The notes under the pieces are model-generated. The model did not search any database. It had not been told where the DNA came from and saw only the letters and a program-made list of their open reading frames with translations. Below, piece after piece: positions 16,037 through 25,214 of a stretch of 64,000 nt of DNA; positions within the stretch are counted from its first letter, which is position 1, and each line of letters begins with the position of its first letter. The position numbers and the translations under genes were made by a program. Source of the stretch: G965200765 sp965203865. Lineage in GTDB: Bacteria > Pseudomonadota > Gammaproteobacteria > Arenicellales > JAJDZL01. The stretch covers positions 1,674,001 through 1,738,000 of the forward strand of contig OZ241916.1 of NCBI GenBank assembly GCA_965203865.1, in the 5' to 3' direction.

Positions 16037-19000
16037 CTACCAGTTCATCCGCCCTGTCAGCATGACCCTGTGGTCAGGCCGCTTGCTGCTCGCTTCGCGA
16101 CGCTCGAACTCCAGGCCCGAGGATACCGCTGAACCGCTCGAATAGCGCATGCCGACGCGGTAGTCGCGCCTGCTGCCGTCTTCCGCTCCGAATCCAACAT
16201 ACGGCGTGTGCAACCCGCTGCTTCCGTAAAAGCGATAGCCAACCTCCGCGTCCAGACGCGTCGCCAAGCTGTTCTCTTCGGACGATGCGCGACTGACGGC
16301 GCTGCTGTCCCACAGAGAGTCGACACCGCTTTCCGCCTGACCGTGCGACAGCGAAGACCTGTAGGTCATGCCGGTCTCTTGGCCATCCACCCGGCACCCC
16401 ACAGTCAAGCCGGCACCCCACTCCCTCCGGTCGCTTTCATGGTCCACCAGGACGCGTGCTGTCGCAACCACCTTCATTCCGGTCGCAGAATTGCCGTAGC
16501 TGGCTGCGCCGCCCATTTCAAAGCCGGTTCCAGTGTCGCCGTCGCCGCCGTCCCAGCGCACGCCGGCCTCGCCCGACAGCACCAGCGAAGCGCCGGATTC
16601 AAGCACACCGCTGCGGTGCCTTTCAACCGCAATGCGCATCCCTTGCGCCCGCGACTTCGATCCCATCGGACGCTGCGCATCCCCCTCGACCTCGTTCTGC
16701 AGACCCCAGGCCTCGCCCTTCAGGTCCACCTGAACCAGGCGCCCGTCTGCCGAGCCACTAGCCGAAAACAGGCGGTAGCGACCCCCGAAAGCCGCACTGG
16801 CCAGCTTCATCCTGCTGGAGGCGGCTTCAGCCTCGTTGTCGTTGTAGCTGATCTTGCCCCTGCCGTAGCCGACCGCCGCCCACAGGCTCGCCGACTCCGA
16901 CACCGACCAGCCAGCATAGGGATTCAGCGTCTTCACCTGCATCTTCAGCACGCCGCCGGTGCCGCCGATACTGCCCCGATAGCCGAAGCTTCCCTTCGAC
17001 GCACCAATCGCCACGCCGACCAGAACACCGGACTCGCTCAGCGTGTCGGTTCCAATATTCAAAGACGCCAGCTCGCCGTCCCATGTCAGCGCACCCTCGC
17101 CGCTGCCCGACATCTTGCGATAGTCAACCGAACCCCACACGGTCAGGATGCCGGAACGCCCCCCGCCGGAAGCGCCCGTCGCACCCAGAGCACTCGGCGA
17201 GTAGACAAAGCTCGCACCGTCCAGTGAACGGTACAGCGACATCTCCGAACGCGGCAAGCCGCGGTCGCGTTCGCGGTCGTGCCGCACGGCACGCGCCAGA
17301 ATCGAAAGCAGGCCGCCGTTCGCAAACCCGCCAGTCGACGGCACGTCAATCGTTGGTACATCAACCGGCGGCGCATTGACAACCGGCGGGGCAACCGCCG
17401 CGCCGCCGACCACCGAAGCCACCCGGCTGCTGACCGCCGCCACCACGCTCGTGGTAACCTCGCGTGCCACCTCCGCCACAATCTCCATGTCCAGCTCGTC
17501 CTGCACCAGCTCGTCGTTGTCCGTTATGGTGCCCGTGCCGCTGGCGGCCACCAGCGTGTACGACGGGTTCGGGTTGCTCAGGGTCACCACCACCGTCTCG
17601 TCCGGCTCCGACAGGATATCCCCGATTACCGAAACCGAAATCGTCTTGCTGGTCTCAGTCGCCGCAAACGTCAGCGTGCCGCCGGCAATCGCCGTGTAGT
17701 CGACTCCCGACTCCGCCGTGCCCGTGCCTGCATCCGCATAGTCCACCGTCACCGGAGCCGTCGGCGCCGGCTCCAGCGTAACCGTGAACGTCAGCGTGAC
17801 TGTCTCGTCCTCGTCGACCTCTTCAACAGTCGGCGAATCAATCGAAATGCCCGGGTCGTCGTTGGTAATCGTACCGGTGCCGCTTGATGTCGCAATCGCC
17901 GTGCCCGCAGACGCGCCGCTCAGCGTAATCACAACGGTCTCGCTCGGCTCGAACGCCAGGTCGCCGGTCACCGACACCGTAATCGTCTTGCTCGTATCCC
18001 CCGCATTAAACGACAGCGAGCTGGCTGCGACCGCCGTGTAGTCGGTCCCCGACGTCGCCGTACCGCCCGTAACGGCGTAGTTCACTGTCACATCCTGGTA
18101 GCTGGCCGGACTCAGCGACACCGTGAAAACCAGGTCATTCGAATCGCCGTCATCGCCTTCCGCCACGCTCGGCGAGTCGATTGAAAAGCCCGGCGTGTCG
18201 TTGTCCCGGATCGTCCCGGTGGCGCTCACCGTCACGAGGGTCACACCCGACGACGGATTGCTCAGCGTGACAGTCACCGTCTCGTCCCGCTCGTTCTCCG
18301 TGTCGCCCGTCACTGACACTGTAATCGTCTTGCTCGTCTCGTTCGCAGCAAACGTCAGCGTGCCGGAGGCCGCCGTGTAGTCGGTCCCCGCAGTCGCACC
18401 ATTCGTAGCCCCGTCCGAACTGGCGTAGTTCACCGTCACCGACCCCGACGGCTCCGCCGGACTCATCGTCACCGTGAACACCAGGTTCACCGAGCTGCTG
18501 TCGCCCTCCGTCACGCTCGCATCGGCAATCGAAAGACCCGGGTCGTCGTTGGTGATCGTGCCGGTGCCGCTCGCCGTCGAAATGTTCGTGCCCGACGACG
18601 CACCGCTCAGCGTAATCACCACGGTCTCGTCCGCCTCGTAGGTCGCGTCCCCCGACACCGTCACCGTAAACGTCTGGCTCGTGGTACCCGCCGCAAACGT
18701 CAGCGTGGTGCTGGAGGCAAGCGCCGTGTAGTCGGTCCCCGACGTCGCCGTGCCGGTACCCGCATCAGCGTAGTTCACCGTCTCTTGGATCGCCGATGCC
18801 GGACTCAGCGTCACGGTGAACGTCAGGCTCGTCGTGCTGCTGTCGCCCTCCGCCACGCTCGGCGAGTCGATCGAAAAGCTCGGCGTGTCGTTGTCCGTGA
18901 TCGTACCCGTGCCGCTCGCCGTCGCGATCGCCGTGCCCGCCGACGCATTGCTCAGCGTAACCGTCAATGTCTCGTTCGCCTCGTGCATCGTGTCCCCCGT

Positions 19001-22000
19001 CACCGAAACGGTAAATGCACGGCTCGTCACACCCGCCGCAAACGTCAGCGTCCCCGAGACCGCCGTGTAGTCGCTTCCCGCAGTCGCCGTGCCGTCCGTG
19101 CTGGCGTAGTCGACCGTGTACTGCGAATTGCCAGCACCGCTCAGCGTCACCGTGAACGTCATGTTCACCGAGCCGCTGTCGCCCTCCGTCGCGCTCGCAT
19201 TGCCGATCGAAAATTTCGGGTCGTTGTCCGTGATCGTGCCGGTGCCGCTTGATGTCCCGATCTCTGCATTGCCCGTCGCATCGCTCAGCGTGACCACCAC
19301 CGTCTCGCCCGCACCCTCGTCAGTCGTGTCCCCCGTCACCGACAACATGAACGTCTTGCTCGTGTCCCCGGCCGCAAACGTCAATGTGGTAGCCGAGATC
19401 GCCGTGAAGTCGGTCCCCGCAGTCGCCGTGCCCGCAGTTGCAGTCGCATAGTCCACTGTCGTGGCCTGGTAGCTGGCCGGACTCAGTGTCACTGTGAACT
19501 CCAGATTCACCGAGCTGCCGTCGCCCTCCACCACGCTCGGCGAGTCGATCGAAAACCTCGGCGTGTCGTTGTCCGTGATCGTGCCGGTGCCGCTGGCCGT
19601 CACGATGTCCGCACCCGACGCGCCGCTCAGCGTGACGATCACGGTCTCGTTCGCCTCGTTGATCGTGTCGCCCGTCACCGACACCGTGATTGTCTTGCTG
19701 GTCTCGCTCGCCGCAAACGTCAGCGTGGTGCTGGCGGCCAGCGCCGTGAAGTCGGTGCCCGACGTCGCCGTGCCGCCCGTGCGGGCGTAGTTCACCGTCA
19801 CCTGAGACGACGACGCCGGATCCAGCGTCACCGTGAACACCAGGTTCGCCGAGCCGCTGTCGCCCTCCGTCACGCTCGGCGAGTCGATCGTAAGGCCCGG
19901 ATCGTCGTTGGTGACCGTGCCGGTGCCGGTCGCCGTCGCAATGTTCGTACCCGTCGACGCATTGCTCAGCGTGAGCACCACCGTCTCGTCCGCTTCGTGC
20001 GTCGTGTCCCCTGTCACTGATACCGTAATTGTCTGGGTCGTGGTCCCCGCCGAAAACGTCAGCGTGCCGCCCGCAATCGCTGTGTAGTCGGTACCCGACG
20101 TCGCCGTGCCCCCGGTACCCTCGGCCCAGTTCACCGTCGCCGCAGACGCCGGCGCCGGACTCAGCGTCACCGTGAACACCAGGTTCGTCGTGCTGCTGTT
20201 GCCCTCCGCCACGCTCGGCGAATTGATCGAGAAGTTCGGCGTGTCGTTGTCCGTGATCGTGCCGGTGCCGGTGGCCGTCGCAATCCCTGCGCCCGACGTC
20301 GCATCGCTCAGCGTGACCACCACCGTCTCGTTCAACTCGTTCGCCGTGTCGCCGGTCACTGATACTGTAATCGTCCGGCTCGTGGTCCCCGCCGGAAACG
20401 TCAGCGTGCCGGAGACCGCCGTGTAGTCGGTGCCGGCCGTCGCACCGTTCGCAGCCCCGTCCGAACTGGCGTAGTCGACCGTCAGCTGCGACGAGCTCGA
20501 AGCGCTCAGCGTCACCGTGAACACCAGGTTCACCGAATTGCTGTCGGCTTCCGTCACCGTCGGCGAATCGATCGAGAATTTCGGGTCGTCGTCCATGATC
20601 GTGCCGGTGCCGGTCGCTGTCGCAATCCCGGTGCCGGCCGTCGCATTGCTCAGCGTGAGCACCACTGTCTCGTTCCCTTCATCCACCGTGTCGCCGGTCA
20701 CCGATACCGTGATCGACGCGCTCGTCTGCCCCGCCGTAATCGTCGCCCAGCCGGAGGTCGACGTGTAGTCGGTTCCCGCAGTCGCCGTACCCCCTGCAGT
20801 AGCGTAGTTCACACTCAAATTCGACGTGCTCGCCGCACTCAGTGTCACCGTGAACACCAGGTTCGTCGTGCTGCTGTCGCCTTCCGGCACGCTCGGCGAG
20901 TTGATCGAGAATTTCGGGTCATCGTCCGTGATCGTGCCGGTGCCGGTCGCCGTCGTAATCACCGTGCCCGACGACGCATTGCTCAGCGTGAGCACCACCG
21001 TCTCGTTCCCCTCGTCCACCGTGTCGCCGGTCACCGATACCGTAATCGTCCGGGTCGTCACCCCCGCCGCAAACGTCAGCACACCGGCAGTGACCGCCGT
21101 GTAGTCGGTCCCCGACGTCGCCGTGCCGCCCGTTTGCGCGTAGCCCACCGTGTGCTGCGACGCGCCCGCCGCACTCAGCGTCACGGTGAACACCAGGTTC
21201 ACCGAGCCGCTGTCGCCTTCCACAACGCTCGGCGAGTTGATCGAAAATTTCGGATCATCGTCCGTGATCGTGCCGGTGCCGGTCGCCGTCGAAATAACAG
21301 TCCCAGCCGACGCATTGCTCAACGTGATCACCACCGTCTCGTTCCCCTCATCCACCGTGTCGCCCCTCACCGACACCGTGATCGTCTGGGTCGTAGTTCC
21401 CGCCGCAAATGTCAGCGTATTGGCAACAACCGCCGTGTAGTCGGTCCCCGATGTCGCCGTGCCGCCCGTTTGCGCGTAGCCCACCGTGTGCTGCGACGCG
21501 CCCGCCGCACTCAGCGTCACGGTGAACACCAGATTCACCGAGCCGCTGTCGCCCTCCACAACGCTCGGCGAGTTGATCGAGAATTTCGGATCGTTGTCCA
21601 CGATCGTACCAGTGCCGCTCGCTGTTGCGATTCTCGTGCCTGCCGAGGCATTGCTCAAAGTGATCACCACCGTCTCGCTCGCCCCCTCGTCCGTCGTGTC
21701 GCCGGTCACCGATACTGTAATCGTCTGGGCCGTCGTCCCCGCAGCAAACGTCAGCGTATTGGCGGTGACTGCCGTGTAGTCGGTCCCCGAGTCCGCCGTC
21801 CCGGTGCCTGCATCGGCGTAGTCGACTGTATACTGCGACGAGCTCGACGCGCTCAGCGTCACCGTGAACACCAGGTTCACCGAGCCGCTGTCGCCCTCCA
21901 CAACGCTCGGCGAGTTGATCGAGAATTTCGGATCGTCGTCCGTTATGGTCCCGGTGCCGGTCGCCGTCCCGATGCCGGTGCCGGTCGACGCATTGCTCAA

Positions 22001-24019
22001 TGTGAGCACCACCGTCTCGCTCGCACCCTCGTCCACCGTATCGCCCCTCACCGACACCGTAATCGTTTGGGTCGTGGTTCCCGCCGCAAACGTCAGCGTG
22101 TTGCTGACGACCGCGGTGTAGTCGGTTCCCGACGTCGCCGTGCCGCCCGTCCGGGCGTAGTCGACCGTCAACTGCGACGAGCTCGAAGCGCTCAGCGTCA
22201 CCGTGAATACCAGGTTCACCGAGCCGCTGTCGCCCTCGACCACGCTCGGCGAATTGATCGAGAATTTCGGGTCGTTGTCCCGGATCGTCCCGGTGCCGGT
22301 TGCCGTCGAAATAACAGTCCCAGCCGACGCATTGCTCAAAGTGATCACGATCGTCTCGCTCCCTTCATCCACCGTGTCTCCCGTCACCGACACCGTAATC
22401 GTCTGGGTCGTCGTCCCCGTAGCAAACGTCAGCGTATTGGCAGTGACCGCCGTGTAGTCGGTCCCTGACGTCGCCGTGCCGCCCGTCTGGGCATAGTCGA
22501 CTGTCTGCTGCGATGTGCTCGACGCATTCAGCGTCACCGTGAACACCAGGTTCACCGAGCTGCTGTCGCCCTCCGTCACGCTCGGCGAATTGATCGAGAA
22601 TTTCGGATCGTCGTCCGTGATGGTCCCGGTGCCGCTCGCCGTCCCTATGGTCGAACCCGACGACGCACTGCTCAGCGTGATCACCACCGTCTCGCTCGCC
22701 CCCTCGTCCACCGTGTCGCCCGTCACCGACACCGTAATCGTCTGGCTCGTCGTACCCGCCGCAAACGTCAGCCTGCCGGAAGAAACCGCCGTGTAGTCGG
22801 TCCCCGAGGTCGCCGTGCCGCCCGTCCGGGCATAGTCGACCGTGAGTTGCGACGTGCCCGCCGGATTCAGCGAAACCGTGAACACCAGGTTCACCGAACC
22901 GCTGTCGCCCTCCGTCACGCTCGGCGAGTTGATCGAAAAGGTCGGCGTGTCGTTGTCCGTGATTGTGCCGGTGCCGCTTGCCGTATCTATGGTCGAACCC
23001 GACGACGCATTGCTCAGAGTGACCACCACCGTCTCGTTTGGCTCGTTTATCGTGTCCCCCGTCACCGACACCGTAATCGTCTGGCTCGTCGTATTCGCCG
23101 CAAACGTCAGAGTGTTGGCGGTGACCGCCGTATAGTCGGTTCCCGAAGTTGCCGTACCCGTACCTGCATCGGCGTAGTTCACCGTGTACTGAGACGTGCT
23201 CGCCGGACTCATCGTAACCGTGAATGTCAAGTTCACCGACCCAGTGTCGCCCTCTGTCACGCTCGGCGAGTCAATCGAAAAGGAAGGCGAACCTTCGTTG
23301 TCGGTGGTGGTCATCGCCACATTCACGTTGGACAAGGCGTTGTAGCCGGTGTCAGTGCTTGACGGATTGAGCACCACATTCCAGCTCACGTTGCCGTCTT
23401 GTATATTGTCATTGGCACCCGTTACTGTCACCGTCTGCGCAGTGCCGTAGTTCTGGGTCGTAAAGGTCAGCGTGTTCGGCGACACGCTGCCCTCGCTGGT
23501 GTCGCCGCTAGATACAGCGACGGACACATTGGCCGACGGCGGCGCCGCCAGCCGTACCGTGAATGTCGACGTGCTACCCGCCTCTGTGACCGTGCTGCTG
23601 TTGGTGGGAGTGCTTACCGTCAGCCCCTTGGGCGTCGGCTTGATTGTGAAGGAGCCTTCGTTTTGCCAGCCGGATAATGCGCCTCCTGAATTAATCTTAC
23701 TCGCGTGGACTTGAATGGTAACTGTTGTATCACTCGAGACACTTAAGCAGGTGCCGGTGCAGCGAAAAACAATATGATAATCGTCATCGCCATCAACTGT
23801 AATACTAGAAATTGAAAGACCACTGGGGGCATTTTGTAACCGGTGCTTAGTTGAATCGTATTGGTTTCCAAGTCTATTTTCATACCCGTATCTAGCTTGG
23901 CGAATTTCAAACGTCGCACCATTTAATTGGTTTGCAAAAATACTAGTTCCACTATACGGACTAACAAAGCCAACATTTTCCGCATCAGCATCAGACAGCA
24001 TGCATACTGATATTATCAC
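16037..24019 (-). CDS. giant Calx-beta repeat outer-membrane/autotransporter-like surface protein, phase-variable 5' end
   Basis: An open frame of 2660 residues. Visible layout: a truncated signal-peptide remnant, a unique N-terminal domain (about residues 10-125), one Calx-beta-like module with the VTVTGANDN motif (to about 245), seventeen Calx-beta repeats of about 100-112 residues each with SPSVxEGDS and TVSVTGDT signatures, a helical linker (ELDMEIVAEVAREV), and a C-terminal region of about 350 residues rich in alternating beta strands ending in RMNW. The terminal aromatic residue and strand pattern fit an outer-membrane beta-barrel, so the repeats would be exported as a stalk or adhesin. 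The GTG at 24019 is unlikely to be the true start, because the paralogue aligns well upstream of it (RLALARHVACSLLAV versus NFALAKRVIYSLLAV). The real start is probably at 24191 or 24287, reached only if the G tract at 24100-24109 has 9 or 12 G. As sequenced (10 G) the gene is out of frame with those starts. It is GC-rich compared with its neighbours. Confidence 0.88.
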   Translation of the reverse strand: MIISVCMLSDADAENVGFVSPYSGTSIFANQLNGATFEIRQARYGYENRLGNQYDSTKHRLQNAPSGLSISSITVDGDDDYHIVFRCTGTCLSVSSDTTVTIQVHASKINSGGALSGWQNEGSFTIKPTPKGLTVSTPTNSSTVTEAGSTSTFTVRLAAPPSANVSVAVSSGDTSEGSVSPNTLTFTTQNYGTAQTVTVTGANDNIQDGNVSWNVVLNPSSTDTGYNALSNVNVAMTTTDNEGSPSFSIDSPSVTEGDTGSVNLTFTVTMSPASTSQYTVNYADAGTGTATSGTDYTAVTANTLTFAANTTSQTITVSVTGDTINEPNETVVVTLSNASSGSTIDTASGTGTITDNDTPTFSINSPSVTEGDSGSVNLVFTVSLNPAGTSQLTVDYARTGGTATSGTDYTAVSSGRLTFAAGTTSQTITVSVTGDTVDEGASETVVITLSSASSGSTIGTASGTGTITDDDPKFSINSPSVTEGDSSSVNLVFTVTLNASSTSQQTVDYAQTGGTATSGTDYTAVTANTLTFATGTTTQTITVSVTGDTVDEGSETIVITLSNASAGTVISTATGTGTIRDNDPKFSINSPSVVEGDSGSVNLVFTVTLSASSSSQLTVDYARTGGTATSGTDYTAVVSNTLTFAAGTTTQTITVSVRGDTVDEGASETVVLTLSNASTGTGIGTATGTGTITDDDPKFSINSPSVVEGDSGSVNLVFTVTLSASSSSQYTVDYADAGTGTADSGTDYTAVTANTLTFAAGTTAQTITVSVTGDTTDEGASETVVITLSNASAGTRIATASGTGTIVDNDPKFSINSPSVVEGDSGSVNLVFTVTLSAAGASQHTVGYAQTGGTATSGTDYTAVVANTLTFAAGTTTQTITVSVRGDTVDEGNETVVITLSNASAGTVISTATGTGTITDDDPKFSINSPSVVEGDSGSVNLVFTVTLSAAGASQHTVGYAQTGGTATSGTDYTAVTAGVLTFAAGVTTRTITVSVTGDTVDEGNETVVLTLSNASSGTVITTATGTGTITDDDPKFSINSPSVPEGDSSTTNLVFTVTLSAASTSNLSVNYATAGGTATAGTDYTSTSGWATITAGQTSASITVSVTGDTVDEGNETVVLTLSNATAGTGIATATGTGTIMDDDPKFSIDSPTVTEADSNSVNLVFTVTLSASSSSQLTVDYASSDGAANGATAGTDYTAVSGTLTFPAGTTSRTITVSVTGDTANELNETVVVTLSDATSGAGIATATGTGTITDNDTPNFSINSPSVAEGNSSTTNLVFTVTLSPAPASAATVNWAEGTGGTATSGTDYTAIAGGTLTFSAGTTTQTITVSVTGDTTHEADETVVLTLSNASTGTNIATATGTGTVTNDDPGLTIDSPSVTEGDSGSANLVFTVTLDPASSSQVTVNYARTGGTATSGTDFTALAASTTLTFAASETSKTITVSVTGDTINEANETVIVTLSGASGADIVTASGTGTITDNDTPRFSIDSPSVVEGDGSSVNLEFTVTLSPASYQATTVDYATATAGTATAGTDFTAISATTLTFAAGDTSKTFMLSVTGDTTDEGAGETVVVTLSDATGNAEIGTSSGTGTITDNDPKFSIGNASATEGDSGSVNMTFTVTLSGAGNSQYTVDYASTDGTATAGSDYTAVSGTLTFAAGVTSRAFTVSVTGDTMHEANETLTVTLSNASAGTAIATASGTGTITDNDTPSFSIDSPSVAEGDSSTTSLTFTVTLSPASAIQETVNYADAGTGTATSGTDYTALASSTTLTFAAGTTSQTFTVTVSGDATYEADETVVITLSGASSGTNISTASGTGTITNDDPGLSIADASVTEGDSSSVNLVFTVTMSPAEPSGSVTVNYASSDGATNGATAGTDYTAASGTLTFAANETSKTITVSVTGDTENERDETVTVTLSNPSSGVTLVTVSATGTIRDNDTPGFSIDSPSVAEGDDGDSNDLVFTVSLSPASYQDVTVNYAVTGGTATSGTDYTAVAASSLSFNAGDTSKTITVSVTGDLAFEPSETVVITLSGASAGTAIATSSGTGTITNDDPGISIDSPTVEEVDEDETVTLTFTVTLEPAPTAPVTVDYADAGTGTAESGVDYTAIAGGTLTFAATETSKTISVSVIGDILSEPDETVVVTLSNPNPSYTLVAASGTGTITDNDELVQDELDMEIVAEVAREVTTSVVAAVSSRVASVVGGAAVAPPVVNAPPVDVPTIDVPSTGGFANGGLLSILARAVRHDRERDRGLPRSEMSLYRSLDGASFVYSPSALGATGASGGGRSGILTVWGSVDYRKMSGSGEGALTWDGELASLNIGTDTLSESGVLVGVAIGASKGSFGYRGSIGGTGGVLKMQVKTLNPYAGWSVSESASLWAAVGYGRGKISYNDNEAEAASSRMKLASAAFGGRYRLFSASGSADGRLVQVDLKGEAWGLQNEVEGDAQRPMGSKSRAQGMRIAVERHRSGVLESGASLVLSGEAGVRWDGGDGDTGTGFEMGGAASYGNSATGMKVVATARVLVDHESDRREWGAGLTVGCRVDGQETGMTYRSSLSHGQAESGVDSLWDSSAVSRASSEENSLATRLDAEVGYRFYGSSGLHTPYVGFGAEDGSRRDYRVGMRYSSGSAVSSGLEFERREASSKRPDHRVMLTGRMNW
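17520..23285 (-). repeat. array of 17 tandem Calx-beta coding repeats
   Basis: Seventeen in-frame repeats, with units of up to 336 bp (for example the pair at 21141 and 21477), make up most of the giant gene. Several neighbours are almost identical at DNA level, notably the two copies encoding GASQHTVGYAQTGG, while units near the 3' end are more diverged. Long near-identical direct repeats make unequal recombination and array-length change likely. Calx-beta domains are known to bind Ca2+ at their edges. Confidence 0.9.
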
Positions 24020-24287
24020 CGCCAGTAGCGAACAGGCAACGTGCCTGGCGAGCGCAAGTCGGCCGGGCGGGCTTTCGAATAGGCAAGTATTCCTGAATAC
24101 CCCCCCCCCTCACTAATTTATGCGCCAATGCAAAACTCCCTGGACTGCAAAGCCAAGCAATTGGTCCAATCTTCTTCAATATCAAATTCATCAACTTGTA
24201 CCCGAAAATCTTTTTACAGCAAAATACTGAATCTACCCCAGCCTCGAAGACCAGAGAATTTTCAACGATTATAAACCATCTAGGCAT
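23991..24287 (-). CDS. 5' segment of the giant surface-protein gene, currently frameshifted (phase OFF product)
   Basis: A 98-codon open frame on the same strand that overlaps the start of the giant ORF. It reads MPRWFIIVENS... with a second ATG at 24191 (MNLILKKIGPIAWLC), then ALAHKLVR, then the glycine codons of the G10 tract. After this it enters an unrelated frame and stops at 23991. If the tract had 9 or 12 G, translation would instead continue into the giant ORF through FRNTCLFESPPGRLALAR and the hydrophobic signal-peptide core. That joined N-terminus matches the architecture of the paralogue at 31598. As sequenced, this peptide would be the abortive OFF product. No strong Shine-Dalgarno is seen before either ATG. 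Confidence 0.65.
   Translation of the reverse strand: MPRWFIIVENSLVFEAGVDSVFCCKKIFGYKLMNLILKKIGPIAWLCSPGSFALAHKLVRGGGIQEYLPIRKPARPTCARQARCLFATGGDNISMHAV
24100..24109 (-). repeat. G10 homopolymer in signal-peptide coding region (slippage site)
   Basis: Ten consecutive C on the plus strand (G on the coding strand). Reading GTG-AGG-GGG-GGG-GGT gives the 98-codon OFF frame. Frame arithmetic shows that 9 or 12 G joins the upstream ATG codons to the giant ORF. Tracts of this kind slip during replication and are the classic mechanism of translational phase variation. Confidence 0.85.
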
Positions 24288-24307
24288 GCAAAATTCATTC
24301 GCAATTC

Positions 24308-24334
24308 AATATACTTCACCCCCCCCCCCCTCAA
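24308..24334 (-). promoter_or_regulatory. promoter with G12 tract as spacer, upstream of the giant surface-protein gene
   Basis: On the minus strand TTGAGG (24334-24329, four of six -35 matches) runs into a tract of twelve G (24330-24319), then TGAAG, then TATATT (24313-24308, five of six -10 matches). The spacing is 15 bp with 12 G, short of the 17-bp optimum, and would vary with tract length. This is the arrangement of phase-variable Neisseria promoters such as opc and porA. Transcription would start near 24301, just before the ATG at 24287. Confidence 0.6.
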
Positions 24335-24589
24335 TCGAAAATTCATAGTGAAATCAATTCACTATGAGTGTCTTTCAGGATTGATAAATTCCACTTGCAA
24401 CACTAAAACCGAATTGTATATTTTCTGATTATTATCCTTGTAGAACTGATTTTTCTCTGACCGATGTTTCAATTCTATATTAAGAAAAGAGGTGATAAAA
24501 GGAAATAAAACCAAGTTTGAAATTTCATGCTCTGGTGTGATAAAACAAATCATATACGTTTAGCATCACTGTTTCCATAGGTTTGCGGA

Positions 24590-25125
24590 ACAAAATGCAC
24601 GGCAAACTAAGTTACACGACTCGACACGGTTTAAAGAGAACAAATCTGTCGCAACTTCATTCCCGGAACTGTTCGCATCATTTCAGTGCGCATGGACTAT
24701 TTTCCGCCGGAATTCAAACCGATATCGAAGGTTATCAGGGAACTAGAGTTAGCGTTTATTTCCCGGCACGTTGTAGGGATGCGACTACCATAAACTGATT
24801 CGAAAGTGGCTGGAAAAACTTGCCCGGAAAATTCAAAATGAAATCGACCCTTTCGGTTATCGGGTGTTCGTCGGCAGTGCAGAGTCACGCCCACCCTCGC
24901 CTTTTGAGGGGGCTCACGACCTTGACAATTTCCTGAAACAGGTTTTTCAGGGCTGACTAATTAATCGCCGTGCCGGGTCCTGTTTTTTTCTTGGAGAATT
25001 GTACACAGATTTGCCTCTTCCGATTTATTCTCCAGAAACAGTAATTCAGAAGAAAAAGGGGATGCAGTAAGAAACGGGCTTGATTCGCCAGGCTAGCTGA
25101 ACTCTTCAACTGGACTTGCGAACAA
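24590..25125 (+). pseudogene. queG: queG (epoxyqueuosine reductase) pseudogene, 5' and middle fragments
   Basis: No intact frame, but successive fragments match QueG in order. They are MHGKLSYTTRHGLKRTNLSQ (24595 on), then after a +1 shift near 24659 PGTVRIISVRMDYFPPEF, then after another single-base shift at about 24779 DYHKLIRKWLEKLARKIQ and DPFGYRVFV. After an internal deletion come FFLGELYTDLPLPI and, after further damage, AELFNWTCEQFY. The iron-sulfur and cobalamin-binding middle is missing. The remainder of the gene continues on the far side of the transposon at 27820. The decay includes several indels, so this is an old pseudogene and not a sequencing slip. QueG reduces epoxyqueuosine to queuosine in tRNA. 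Confidence 0.88.
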
Positions 25126-25133
25126 TTTTATAA
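25126..25133. repeat. 8-bp target site duplication, left copy
   Basis: TTTTATAA directly precedes the left terminal inverted repeat and is repeated exactly at 27812-27819. Eight bp is the duplication size of IS1595-family elements. Confidence 0.92.
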
Positions 25134-25158
25134 GGGAATTATATGGATAACTTGACAA
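25134..25158 (+). repeat. left terminal inverted repeat of the IS1595-type element
   Basis: A 25-bp outer repeat starting GGGAATTATATGGATAAC. It matches the right end with two mismatches (positions 6 and 11). Its outer GGG abuts the target duplication. Confidence 0.9.
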
Positions 25159-25214
25159 ACCAGTAGAAATCCTGTACAATAAGACTATGTTGAATTATAT
25201 AAGGATTAGAATAA

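Noticed and set aside
17520..23285. Possible CRISPR-like array because of regular repeats
   Set aside because: Units are hundreds of bp, contiguous and encode Calx-beta domains in frame; there are no short repeats with unique spacers and no cas genes.
17279..23362. Long plus-strand open frames opposite the giant gene (for example 21134-22468, 444 codons)
   Set aside because: They are antisense shadows: the GC-rich repeated codons of the minus-strand gene leave few stops on the other strand. The translations are low-complexity arginine/alanine repeats with no start signals.
16037..24019. GTG 24019 as the genuine start of the giant gene
   Set aside because: It would begin in the middle of the signal-peptide hydrophobic core, and the paralogue shows conserved sequence upstream. 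The phase-OFF explanation fits better.
24331..24345. ATG at 24345 reading through the G12 tract as an alternative upstream start
   Set aside because: With 11, 12 or 13 G every frame meets a stop before joining the signal-peptide frame, so the tract acts more plausibly as a promoter spacer.
24362..24553. Minus-strand 63-codon ORF upstream of the G12 promoter
   Set aside because: AT-rich, no Shine-Dalgarno, no family resemblance, and located between a pseudogene and a promoter.
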